From VAZQ01 sp963739385 (lineage in GTDB: Bacteria; Pseudomonadota; Alphaproteobacteria; Rhizobiales; Xanthobacteraceae): 64,000 nucleotides of DNA. A program made the translations under genes and the position numbers. The notes below the pieces were generated by a model. That model was not told the DNA's origin. It was given only the letters and a program-made list of their open reading frames with translations, and searched no databases. Positions 46,911 through 55,370 of this stretch are shown here, in pieces (position 1 is the stretch's first letter; each line of letters opens with the position of its first letter). The stretch is from NCBI GenBank assembly GCA_963739385.1, contig CAVUAI010000067.1, positions 62,001 to 126,000 of the forward strand. Direction: 5' to 3'.

Positions 46911-47778
46911 AAAGCGCGGCCGGGAATTGCGCCGCGTAGCGCCGCTTCGTCGGTGAACGGGGATGTTCCTGGCGCGGGTGCAGGTCCGGTTCCACCAGCT
47001 TGCGATAAAGATGCCAGGTGGAATGTCCGAGCACGGGGACAACCACCGCCAGGCCGAGGAAGAACGGGAGCGAGCCGATCACCAGCAACGCGGCGACGAT
47101 CAATCCCCAGGCTGCCATCGCGATCGGGTTGCGCGCCACCGCGCGGGCCGAGGTCAACACCGCTTCCACCGCACCCACGTCGCGATCGACCAGCAGGGGA
47201 AACGAGACCACGCTGATCGCCAGCACCGCGACCGCGAACAGAAAGCCCACGAAATTGCCGACGATGATGAGCGTCCAGCCCGCGGGCGTGGTGAAGACCT
47301 GCTCGAGGAAATGCGGGATCGAGGCCGCAGGCTCGTAGCCGAACGTCGCGATGTAGATCGCCTGCGCAATGGCGATCCAGATCACGAAGATCGCCAGCAA
47401 CAGAAAACCGAGCGCCGCGATTGCGCCGCGCGAAGGCGAGTGCAGGACGTCGAAGGCGTCCCCCCATGAAATCGGCAGGCCCTGCTCGCGTCGCCAGCTC
47501 AGCTCGTAGAATCCGATCGCAGCGAACGGGCCGACCAGCGCAAAGCCGGCGGCGAGCGGGAATAACAGCGGCAAGACCTCGTAGCCCAGCGTGAGGCGGG
47601 CGAGCACGAGACCGACAATCGGATAGATCAGGCACAGGAAAACCGCGTGCGTGGGCATCGCCGAAAAGTCGGCGACGCCGCGCCGCAGGACATCCGCAAG
47701 ATCGGCGAAGCGGATGGTGCGGACCGCCGGGCGGGCATGGATCGAATCCGCCCCCATGAGAAAATGGACGTGGGCCAT
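46873..47778 (-). CDS. DUF2189 family integral membrane protein
   Basis: A 301-residue protein with six hydrophobic helices (THAVFLCLIYPIVGLVLARL; VLPLLFPLAAGFALVGPFAAIGFYEL; IAALGFLLLAIFVIWIAIAQAI; WTLIIVGNFVGFLFAVAVLAIS; IAMAAWGLIVAALLVIGSLPFFLGLAVVVPVLGHSTWHLYRKLV). The IGFYELSWRREQG and LVDRDVGAVEAV motifs mark DUF2189, common in alphaproteobacteria, function unknown. GGAGGT precedes the ATG. The frame is open much further upstream, but that is a shadow. Confidence 0.9.
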   Translation of the reverse strand: MAHVHFLMGADSIHARPAVRTIRFADLADVLRRGVADFSAMPTHAVFLCLIYPIVGLVLARLTLGYEVLPLLFPLAAGFALVGPFAAIGFYELSWRREQGLPISWGDAFDVLHSPSRGAIAALGFLLLAIFVIWIAIAQAIYIATFGYEPAASIPHFLEQVFTTPAGWTLIIVGNFVGFLFAVAVLAISVVSFPLLVDRDVGAVEAVLTSARAVARNPIAMAAWGLIVAALLVIGSLPFFLGLAVVVPVLGHSTWHLYRKLVEPDLHPRQEHPRSPTKRRYAAQFPAALFTGEDRRPPGGS

Positions 47779-47948
47779 GGTCGTACCTCCTGCACAAGAG
47801 GTCGCGAGGCACGCCGTTGCAGTGTTGGTCACGCCGTTCCGCGACCTGGGCTCCATGATAGCACCGGACGGGACGGTTCGCTCGCGGCGAGCCCCGCATT
47901 CGCGGACCCGCTGGGGCGCGTCGCTGCATCGCGTACGCGCCGCAGGCC

Positions 47949-48927
47949 TCAGTCGAGGCGAATCCCGGCCTCGTGGATGATCTTGATCCACTTGTCGGAT
48001 TCGGCTGCGAGGAAGGGCTTGAGCTTGTCCGGCGCCAGCTCGATGATTTCGCCGCCGTTCTGCTCGAAGCGCGGCTTGAGCTCCGGCAAAGCCTCGGCGA
48101 TCGCCTGCTGCAGCCGCGCGATCGCGGCCGGCGGCGTCTTGGCGGGCGCGAACAGGCCGATCCAGGAATCGATCTCGAGGTTGGGAATGCCGGCCTCGCT
48201 CATGGTCGGCACGTCGGGAATTTGTGCGCTTCGCTTCGACGACAGGATCCCGATGCCCTTGGCCTGGCCTGACTTGATGTAGGGCAGCGCCGCCGGCGTC
48301 GAGTTCGACGAACAGGTCGACGCGCCCGGCCAGCAGATCGGGAAAGGCCGCCGCCGATCCGCGATAGGGCACTTCCAGGAATTTAGTGCCGGTGAGCTTC
48401 ATGAAGGCGGCGCCCATGATGTGCTGCCCGGTGCCGGTCCCGGCATTCGCAAGCTTCAGCCCGCCCGGGTTGGCCTTCGCCGCCGCGATCACGTCCTGCG
48501 GGCTCGAATAGGGGAGGTCCTTATGGCCGACCAGCGTGTAGGAAATGTTGAACACCAGCGCGACCGGGACGAGATCGTTGAGCGGATCGTAGGGCAGCTT
48601 CTGATAGAGCCCGGCATTGAACACGATGTTGCTGAGGCCGCCTACCAGCAAGGTGTAGCCGTCGGGCGGCGCATTGATCACCGCCTGGGTGCCGACGATG
48701 GTTCCTGCGCCCGGCCGGTTCTCCACCACGAAGCTCTGTCCGAGCCGCTTCGACAACTGGTCCGCGAGCAGCCGGCCGACGATGTCGTAGCTGCCGGCGG
48801 GACCGATCGGCACGACGATCTTCACCGCGCGGTCGGGATAGGACTGCGCGCCGGCGTTCTCCGGTGCGGCGATGAAAAAGCCGAGCGCGAGCAGCGCAGC
48901 GCGCAGCGCGATGGGACCAGCGGGCAT
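47949..48927 (-). pseudogene. Bug-family substrate-binding protein gene with a single-base frameshift
   Basis: The frame from ATG 48927 (RBS GAGGAAACGAC) encodes signal peptide plus VKIVVPIGPAGSYDIVGRLLADQL, NRPGAGTIVGTQAVINAPPDGYTLL and EVPYRGSAAAFPDLLAGRVDLFV. At about 48304 (an AA/TT pair) it must shift one base to continue as STPAALPYIKSGQAKGIGIL and VPTMSEAGIPNLEIDSWIGLFAP, ending at stop 47949. Deleting one base yields a normal protein of about 325 residues. Either a new pseudogene or a base error. Confidence 0.85.
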
Positions 48928-49050
48928 GTCGTTTCCTCGGGCGTCGTGTGTTGTTGCGCCGGAGATGATACACGACCGGTGCAATGGACAAACCCGAGGC
49001 GCAACGGCGTAATGCCGCAATGTGAGCCTGCCCCAAGCGGAGATCCAACA

Positions 49051-49299
49051 ATGCCCCGTTACGCCATCCGCCGCGCCGACACCGTTCCCGCCGCCAGCAC
49101 GATCGCGCTTGCGGTCGGCGCTGCCGCGTTCGGCGCGCTTGCCGTCGGGGCGCTGGCCATCGGAGCGCTGGCCATCGGCCGGCTCGCGGTCGGCCGGGTG
49201 ACGGTCAAGCAGGCGCGCTTTCAGGCGCTCGACGTCGACGAACTGACGGTGCGGCGCTTGCGTGTGCTCGAACGCGAAGATCCGCCGCCCGGCGCGTGA
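49051..49299 (+). CDS. Small protein with period-5 repeats
   Basis: An 82-residue protein whose residues 25-73 form about nine five-residue units: AFGAL, AVGAL, AIGAL, AIGRL, AVGRV, TVKQA, RFQAL, DVDEL, TVRRL. Leu and Val/Ile recur at fixed positions as in pentapeptide-repeat beta-helices, but the first half is Ala/Gly-rich and the second charged. GCGGAG precedes the ATG. Related Ala/Gly/Ile repeat proteins are known in rhizobia but without function. Confidence 0.7.
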   Translation: MPRYAIRRADTVPAASTIALAVGAAAFGALAVGALAIGALAIGRLAVGRVTVKQARFQALDVDELTVRRLRVLEREDPPPGA

Positions 49300-49378
49300 G
49301 CGACAGGTCGCCCCTGCGGCCGCGGGTCGATCGCCCCTGACGAGGTGGGAGGCGGCTCTCGCACCGGAATGCACGTGT

Positions 49379-49468
49379 GGCATGCCCGCGAAAGTGGGCA
49401 TCCAGTAATCCGTGTCGAGCGATCGAGGTCCCAGCGTGCTTACTCGGGGTCGGAGGATAATACTGGAT
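49379..49468. repeat. REP-like interspersed palindromic element
   Basis: TGCCCGC-GAAA-GTGGGCA (49383-49400) is a 7-bp stem with a GNRA tetraloop, followed by ATCCAGTA (49400-49407) whose complement TACTGGAT sits at 49461-49468. This resembles the widespread intergenic element whose core reads like CCCGCGAAAGCGGG-ATCCAG and which is often translated as D-x-WMP-FAGM. It would be present many times in the genome. It falls between two genes in an otherwise empty 240-bp gap. Confidence 0.65.
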
Positions 49469-49541
49469 CGTCCGCGTTCGCTGACGATCACGATCGAGAG
49501 TTTCGGCCCTGGCGGCTGCAATAGGCACATCGCCCCGGGCA

Positions 49542-50033
49542 CTACTCGTGGGCAACGGCGGTAACGTCGATCTCCAGCATCATCTCGGGAAAGGCCAGCT
49601 GGCTGATGCCGAGCAGCGTTTGCGCGGGCACGGTTGCGCCCGCGAACGCTTCGCCCGAGCACTTCGCCCAATCGAGCCGGTTGCGCATGTCGGTGACGTA
49701 GACTGTCATCTTGACGGCATCCTTGAGGCTCGATCCGTTGGCGGCCAGCGCTCGCTTGATCTTGTCGTAGGCGTAGGCGCACTGTGCGAGAAAGTCGCCG
49801 CGGTGACGGATGGCGCCGCGCGGACCGTTCTCGTCTTCCGCGCCGATACCGGCGAGGAAGATGAACTTGCCCTTTCCCATATTGGTGATGGTTACCGCTT
49901 CGGAGAATATTCCCGGGGTCCACGCCGAGTAATTATACGACTTCTTCTCCATGGCTTCCTGCGCGGCCCCCGGCGTGATCGCCGGCACGGCAAGGGCTGC
50001 GACGGTTGCGAGCAGCGCTACGGTCATTCGCAT
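49542..50033 (-). CDS. RidA family protein with signal peptide
   Basis: A 163-residue exported RidA-fold protein: signal peptide (TVALLATVAALAVPAITPGAA) then WTPGIFSEAVTITNMGKGKFIFLAGIGAED, AQCAYAYDKIKRALAANGSSLKDAVKMTVYVTDMRNRLDW and the final MMLEIDVTAVA strand. The catalytic Arg position is Gln (VPAQTLLGISQLA), so classical imine deaminase activity is unlikely. GGAGGACCGC precedes the ATG. This is the second exported RidA in the window. Confidence 0.85.
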   Translation of the reverse strand: MRMTVALLATVAALAVPAITPGAAQEAMEKKSYNYSAWTPGIFSEAVTITNMGKGKFIFLAGIGAEDENGPRGAIRHRGDFLAQCAYAYDKIKRALAANGSSLKDAVKMTVYVTDMRNRLDWAKCSGEAFAGATVPAQTLLGISQLAFPEMMLEIDVTAVAHE

Positions 50034-50169
50034 GCGGTCCTCCTAGTCGGATCGTTCGAAGGCGCGAGCATGGGCAGGAAGCGCGCCGCGCGCAATGTGA
50101 GCCGCGCCGTCATCTTGTCCGAGGCTGCCGCCGATTTGGGGGCTCGCCCCCCAGCCCGATGCCGATCCT

Positions 50170-51210
50170 TCAGAGCCAGCCGTAGTGCCGCAGGCGCGCA
50201 TAGAGGGTGATGCAGATGGCGGCAATGGCGCCCAGAACGAGAAAGTAGCCATAGCTCCACCTGAGCTCGGGCATGAACTCGAAATTCATGCCGTAGATCC
50301 CGGCGATCGCGGTGGGCACGGCGAGAATGGCGGCCCATGCCGCCAGGCGGCGGGTGATGCTGGTTTGTTCGGCCTGACCGTTCATCAGTCCCGCCTCGTA
50401 GGCGAATGCCAGCACCTCGCGCAGCATGTCGATTTCCTCCTGCACGCGACGCACGTGATCGGTCACGTCGCGGAACAGCGGCTGCATCGCTGCGTCGATC
50501 GTCATAACTTCGGCATGTTCAAGCCGGCGGCAGAGGTTGACGAGCGGCACGGCCGCGTTTCGCAGCCGAAGGAGGTCGCGACGCAGGAGGTAAAGACGCT
50601 GGGCATCGGCCTTCCGGAGCGCGGACTCCAACACCCGGTCTTCGATCGCCTCGACCTCTTCGTGGATCGTCTCCACGACCGGCATGTAGTTGTCGACGAT
50701 GAAATCGAGGATGGCGTAGAGGATGTAGTGCTCCCCGTGCGACAGAACGGTTGGGCAAGACTCGCAACGCTCCCGCACTACCGCGTAGGAGCTTGAGGCG
50801 CCGTGCCGGACGGTCACCACATATCCGCGCCCGACGAAGATGTGGGTCTCGCCGAAGGCGATGCGGTCGTCAACGATCTGGGCGGTGCGCGCAACGATGA
50901 ACAGCGCCTCGCCATAGAGCTCGACCTTGGGGTGCTGGTGCGGCTTGCCGGCGTCCTCGATCGCGAGCGGATGCAGATCGAACTGCGCCTGCACCCGCGC
51001 GAGCAGGTCGTAGCTCGGCTCGAACAGCCCGATCCAGACGACATGTCCCGGCCGCTTCGACCATTCGCCGGCCGCTTCAATGGCGACGTCCGCGACCCGC
51101 TTGCCGTGGGCGTAGACGCTCGCGGCGACGATCCCGGCTTCATGTCCGGGATCATCTGCCCGTGCAGAAGGCGATCGTGCATCCACAGCCCGCTCCCGGT
51201 CTGTGCCCAC
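50170..51210 (-). CDS. corA: Magnesium and cobalt transporter CorA
   Basis: A 346-residue cation channel: a long cytoplasmic domain with RVADVAIEAAGEW...VVWIGLFEPSYDLLARVQ, the stalk helix, and two C-terminal membrane helices separated by the signature YGMNFEFMPEL. The first in-frame start is a GTG (51210) that has a poor-spacing GGAG; another GTG at 51186 is possible. The cytoplasmic N-terminus is shorter than in E. coli, as usual in alphaproteobacteria. Confidence 0.92.
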   Translation of the reverse strand: MGTDRERAVDARSPSARADDPGHEAGIVAASVYAHGKRVADVAIEAAGEWSKRPGHVVWIGLFEPSYDLLARVQAQFDLHPLAIEDAGKPHQHPKVELYGEALFIVARTAQIVDDRIAFGETHIFVGRGYVVTVRHGASSSYAVVRERCESCPTVLSHGEHYILYAILDFIVDNYMPVVETIHEEVEAIEDRVLESALRKADAQRLYLLRRDLLRLRNAAVPLVNLCRRLEHAEVMTIDAAMQPLFRDVTDHVRRVQEEIDMLREVLAFAYEAGLMNGQAEQTSITRRLAAWAAILAVPTAIAGIYGMNFEFMPELRWSYGYFLVLGAIAAICITLYARLRHYGWL

Positions 51211-51432
51211 TCCTATGCTAGGTCGATTCCTCAGCCCCGGCTACGACTTCTGTTACTTTTTTCAATTAATGAGCGCGTCTTCAGGCATCGATACCAGACT
51301 GCCTCTACGCACCACTCCATCGCGCCTTGTCCTCGGGCCGGGCGTCTACTGCTTTACGATGAGACACGGACGGCAGCGTTCGTGTGGATTTGACGGCGTC
51401 GCGCGGCGCTTGCGCGCCCGACGAACGGCCAT

Positions 51433-52299
51433 TTACGGCGCCAATGCCTCGGACGCCTGCGGCGCGGCGAACATCTTGCGCGCGTTGTGGCCGACGCCGG
51501 GCAGCTCGACCAGCCGCCAGTTGAATGGCCAGCCGCGGGCCTGCGCCAGCGCTTTTGCGACGTTGAATGCGTTGCGTCCGCGCTGGTAACGCGATGCGCC
51601 TTCCGCCTGCGCTTCCGGACTTGGATCGCGATCGTCGGCCCTGACGTCACCCTGGCCGAGATAGATCGTGATCGGCTGTTCCAGATAGCGGCGCAACTGC
51701 GCCTCGCCGTCGGCTCCCGCATAGACCTTTCCCAGGCCATAGGGCGCCGCGATCTGCAGGCTCGGAAACACGTAGCTTCCAGGGTTGGCGACCACGATGC
51801 GCCTTGCCTCGGTAGGGACGAAGGCTGCCAGGCGATCGAGAAACTGCGCTCCCGCCGAATGACCGAGTAATGAATAGGCGAGCGGGCGCCCCTCCTGCGT
51901 GCGGACCCAATCGACGAGCGCGGGCACCAGCCGGCCCGTCCAGTCGCGGGGATCCTGCACCACCCCATCCCTCACCACGCCGCCGTGCTGATAGCGCCAG
52001 AGCGGAAATGTGCGGCGGTCCAGCAGCGGTGCGACCACCAGCAGGCAGTTCTTGTCGGCGAGAGCGCGCGCGTCGTCGCGGTAGCGATCGGCGTCGCGGG
52101 CGTTGCCATGAAAGACCAGCAGCAATGAGAGGTCGGCGCATCCGTCCGGACGGTAGGTGAAGACCTTCAGGCGGATGCCGTCGAGGTCGACCGTCTGCCG
52201 GCCGCTTCCCATGGCGATCGGATCCGCCAGGGCGCGCGCGAGCCCGAACCAGCAGGCTGCGATCGTGACGGCAGCCGCAATTCCTTTTGCTCCGCTCAT
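51433..52299 (-). CDS. Exported alpha/beta hydrolase
   Basis: A 288-residue hydrolase with a signal peptide (IAAAVTIAACWFGLARALA). The LLVFHGNARDADRYRDDA oxyanion segment, S148 nucleophile in LLGHSAGAQF, and ELPGVGHNARKMF for the His mark the fold. It resembles polyhydroxybutyrate depolymerase-like or feruloyl esterase-like serine hydrolases, but the substrate is uncertain. GGAGAGG precedes the ATG. Confidence 0.82.
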   Translation of the reverse strand: MSGAKGIAAAVTIAACWFGLARALADPIAMGSGRQTVDLDGIRLKVFTYRPDGCADLSLLLVFHGNARDADRYRDDARALADKNCLLVVAPLLDRRTFPLWRYQHGGVVRDGVVQDPRDWTGRLVPALVDWVRTQEGRPLAYSLLGHSAGAQFLDRLAAFVPTEARRIVVANPGSYVFPSLQIAAPYGLGKVYAGADGEAQLRRYLEQPITIYLGQGDVRADDRDPSPEAQAEGASRYQRGRNAFNVAKALAQARGWPFNWRLVELPGVGHNARKMFAAPQASEALAP

Positions 52300-52423
52300 C
52301 CATCCTCTCCACTCGACGACGGAAGCTGCGGGCGTCCGTCGCGGTCGGGGCCGTCACCATGTCTTCGCAGAACTGACATGATCCGGGGCTACGGGACCCT
52401 GTCGTTCAACAACGGAGTTCCGC

Positions 52424-53041
52424 ATGGCGAAGCTTACGCTCTACCACGCCGCGCCGTCGCGTTCCTCGGTCACCCGCTGGATGCTCGAGGAAATCGGCGA
52501 GCCTTACGACATTCGCGTGCTCAGTCTGAGCAAGGGCGACAATCGCGCACCTGACTATCTTGAGGTCAATCCGATGGGCAAGGTGCCGGCGCTCGAGCAC
52601 GGCGGTGTCGTCATCACCGAGGCGGCGGCGATCTGCGCCTATCTGGCCGACGAATTTCCGCGCGCCGGGCTCAACGTGTCGCCGGGCGATCCGCGCCGCG
52701 GCGTCTATCTCAAATGGCTGTTCTTCGGTCCGAGCTGCATCGAGCCGGCCATCACCGACCGCGCCTTTCCGCGCAAGGAGGAGCCGCGCCGCGGCATGCT
52801 CGGCTACGGCGATTTCGACACGGTGATGGACGTGGTGGCGAAGGCGGTGTCGGCCGGACCCTATCTCATGGGCGAGCAGTTCACCGCCGCCGACGTGGTG
52901 ATCGGATCCGGCCTGCGCTGGGGCATGCTGTTCAAGCTCCTGCCGGAGCGTCCCGAGTTCACCGCCTATGCCGGCCGTCTGGCCGCGCGGCCCGCGCTCA
53001 AGCGCGCCGAGGCCATGGACAGGGAGCTCGCGGCGGCCTGA
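52424..53041 (+). CDS. Glutathione S-transferase family protein
   Basis: A 205-residue cytosolic GST: thioredoxin-like N-domain LTLYHAAPSRSSVTRWMLEEIGEPYDI (Ser near position 12-15 as the likely catalytic residue) with NPMGKVPALEHGGVVITEAAAICAYLAD, and a helical C-domain (YLMGEQFTAADVVIGSGL). GGAG precedes the ATG. The MaoC gene follows 76 bp downstream, possibly in one unit. Confidence 0.92.
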   Translation: MAKLTLYHAAPSRSSVTRWMLEEIGEPYDIRVLSLSKGDNRAPDYLEVNPMGKVPALEHGGVVITEAAAICAYLADEFPRAGLNVSPGDPRRGVYLKWLFFGPSCIEPAITDRAFPRKEEPRRGMLGYGDFDTVMDVVAKAVSAGPYLMGEQFTAADVVIGSGLRWGMLFKLLPERPEFTAYAGRLAARPALKRAEAMDRELAAA

Positions 53042-53117
53042 GAGGAGGGAAGGCGCCGCCCCCGACGCGGCGGTCCCGGGTGACGCGCTCACGCCGCCGG
53101 GCTACGGTCGCGGTCCC

Positions 53118-53576
53118 ATGATGCTGGCGCTGCGCATTCTCTATTTCGAGGATCTCTCGGTCGGCATGAGCGAGACGCTGTCGAAGACCATCGCGTCCTC
53201 GGACGTGGTGGGCTTTGCGCAGCTCACCGGGGACCGCAACCCCATCCACCTGTCGGAGCATTTCGCCGCCAAGACCCAGTTCGGCAAGCGCATCGCGCAT
53301 GGCCTCTACACCGCGAGCCTGATCTCGGCGGTGCTGGGCACGCGCCTGCCGGGCCCCGGCGCCATCTATATCTCGCAGACGCTCAACTTCCGTGCACCGG
53401 TGCGGATCGGCGATCAGGTGGACGTGACCGTCACGGTCGCCGAGCTCATGCCCGACCGCCAGCGCGCGCGGCTCACCTGCACCTGCATGGTGGCCGGCGA
53501 GGTCGTGCTCGACGGCGAGGCCTTGGTGAAGGTGCCGTCGGTTGCGAAATCGAAACGGCCGCTGCCGCGGTTCTGA
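53118..53576 (+). CDS. MaoC-family (R)-enoyl-CoA hydratase-like protein
   Basis: A 152-residue hot-dog-fold dehydratase. GDRNPIHLSEHFAAKTQFGKRIAHGLYTASLIS holds the hydratase pair Asp39 and His44, as in PhaJ enzymes that convert enoyl-CoA to (R)-3-hydroxyacyl-CoA for polyhydroxyalkanoate synthesis. This could supply monomers for the phasin-coated granules, but lipid or other roles are equally possible. Two adjacent ATGs (53118, 53121). Confidence 0.88.
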   Translation: MMLALRILYFEDLSVGMSETLSKTIASSDVVGFAQLTGDRNPIHLSEHFAAKTQFGKRIAHGLYTASLISAVLGTRLPGPGAIYISQTLNFRAPVRIGDQVDVTVTVAELMPDRQRARLTCTCMVAGEVVLDGEALVKVPSVAKSKRPLPRF

Positions 53577-53645
53577 CTTTAACGAGCATCCGGCCTCGCA
53601 TGCGTCCCACGGCTAACGAGGTGGTTCGAAGGGAACGCGTCGAAG

Positions 53646-55370
53646 CTAGTCGAAATCGAACGCTTCGAAAAATGACACGCGATGCATGCCAGGCGGAGCC
53701 ATTTCGCCCGGTTGCGCCAGCCTGGCCCGTCTGGGCGACGGTCCCGTCTCAGCGACGTCCCAATCGTGCAGGAAGATCGGTTCATAATACGCAACCACGT
53801 CCCGGTGTTGCACCAGCAGGGTTGCGTCCCGGTTCGCGGTAGTTCCTGCATTGGTCAGGTTGTGACTCCCGAGCAGGAGGACCTCGTCATCGATCAGGAC
53901 GCCTTTGTTGTGGCAGTTCGCCTGAAATCGGATGCGTGCGGTGTTGAACCCCTTGTCGTGGTACGTCGACAAAGCGGCCGCGCGAGAACCGAAGAACTCT
54001 TCCGGGTCGCGGAGAATGAGCCGGAAGTCGCCAACGGAATGCGACTTTTCCGCCAGAATGCGCGCGAACTCGGTATAGCGCGGATCTTGATCCGTTTGTT
54101 TCTGCAGGAAGGTAAGACTCTGATTTTGCACATACAGCTTATGCCGGGCGCGGGCGATTTCCTGCGTGATCGCGTCAACGAAATTATCGGGCGTCAGCAG
54201 CGGTACGACACGGAGATCGGAACTCGCCTCGAACTCGAAGTCCTTGGCGTCGAAGAACCTGTTATAAATCGCCCCCCGTGCGATGTCGGAGACGAAAACA
54301 TCGGGCAAGTTTCTAAGATTGAGACGGTCCACCGGAATAGCGTCCGTGGGGTGTCCGACGCGTTGCGCCGTCGTGAGGTCCGCCTCCAGAAATCGCTGCA
54401 AACTGCCGGTCAAATCGCGGTGCTCGACGATGACGTGCCACTCGCGGTTACAATCTTTCAAGCGCTCGCTCCCAGCATCGGCGCCGAGAGGATCGAGTGG
54501 CGGCTGGTTCGACGACTGCCAGCTTCCACTCGAGAGCCAAAAGGCCGCTCCGTCACGAACCGCCAATTTGATGTGGTAGTCCGTATCGAAAGTTTGCTCT
54601 CTACCGGTGGTAAGGGCATATCCCGATGCAAACCCGTTCCCAAGCGCTTGCCGGAACATCCTCAGATGGACTTCCTCGCGCCGATCGTCGGCTTTGATCC
54701 CCTTGCCGATGTTTTGTCCTTCATCGAGGGTCAGGCGGAGCGCAGCGTGTTTGTCGCCGAGGTGTTGCACAAGAAGATCGCCTATATGTGGCGCCGTGAG
54801 CTCGTACATTCCGACTACCAGTTCGCGCTCGACTTGGTTGATGAAACCCCTCAGTTCGCGCCAGCCGCAATCCGGGCTTGCGTGGCACCGCAGGCGAATG
54901 CGGCCTGACGCCGGATCCAGCCTGCTGTCTGGTGGAGGTCGGTATGAAATGTGGTCGGGGATACCGGCGGCCCGAGCAGCATCACGAGGGGCAGCCGTGA
55001 TGGCCGCTCGAAGAGGTCGAGGACCTACTGCTTCGGCGGAAAATGGCCATCCGACCTTGTCCTCGATGGCCTTTAAGGTATCTGCATCGACCCCATAGCG
55101 CTCGGGCTGTGCGAACAGTGCCTGGAGCGGACTCGCTTCGACCACGTCCACATTCTGTGCGCCGAAGAGTGCACGCAGATCCTCCGACGGCCGAAGCTCA
55201 TCGGGCGGCAGTTTTCGTTCGACGATGACCGAAACGACGGGTTCGTCCGTTAGTTTCCCGCCGCGGATCCGGTAGCCCAACTCGGCGGCCAGGACGCCCG
55301 GCACGCGCAGCAAGTCCACGGCCTTGGCGGTGACCTGAGCCCGCAATACCGAAGTGCGCCTCTCGTTCAT
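53646..55370 (-). CDS. Phospholipase D-fold protein with protease-associated N-terminal module
   Basis: A 574-residue cytosolic protein with no signal peptide. Residues 15-60 (VPGVLAAELGYRIRGGKLTDEPVVSVIVERKLP) match the short module that precedes trypsin-like protease domains in many bacterial proteins. After a linker come two PLD half-sites: H266-x-K268 with LSSGSWQSSNQP, and H487-x-K489 with LLLGSHNLTNAG, the second a clear HxK(x)nGSxN. This is a phosphodiesterase/nuclease-type active site; the substrate could be lipid or nucleic acid. Its ATG overlaps the stop of the PhnD-like gene by 4 nt. Base composition is visibly less GC-rich than the flanks, suggesting transfer. Confidence 0.75.
   Translation of the reverse strand: MNERRTSVLRAQVTAKAVDLLRVPGVLAAELGYRIRGGKLTDEPVVSVIVERKLPPDELRPSEDLRALFGAQNVDVVEASPLQALFAQPERYGVDADTLKAIEDKVGWPFSAEAVGPRPLRAAITAAPRDAARAAGIPDHISYRPPPDSRLDPASGRIRLRCHASPDCGWRELRGFINQVERELVVGMYELTAPHIGDLLVQHLGDKHAALRLTLDEGQNIGKGIKADDRREEVHLRMFRQALGNGFASGYALTTGREQTFDTDYHIKLAVRDGAAFWLSSGSWQSSNQPPLDPLGADAGSERLKDCNREWHVIVEHRDLTGSLQRFLEADLTTAQRVGHPTDAIPVDRLNLRNLPDVFVSDIARGAIYNRFFDAKDFEFEASSDLRVVPLLTPDNFVDAITQEIARARHKLYVQNQSLTFLQKQTDQDPRYTEFARILAEKSHSVGDFRLILRDPEEFFGSRAAALSTYHDKGFNTARIRFQANCHNKGVLIDDEVLLLGSHNLTNAGTTANRDATLLVQHRDVVAYYEPIFLHDWDVAETGPSPRRARLAQPGEMAPPGMHRVSFFEAFDFD

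Noticed and set aside
46873..49923. A 1016-codon minus-strand frame that could be read as one huge protein
   Set aside because: It joins the DUF2189 gene with parts of the shifted Bug gene and non-coding DNA; each real gene has its own start and ribosome binding site inside it.
50131..50155. A GGGGGC/GCCCCC hairpin downstream of corA
   Set aside because: It lacks a T-tract and the loop is too small; GC-rich DNA often gives such stems by chance.
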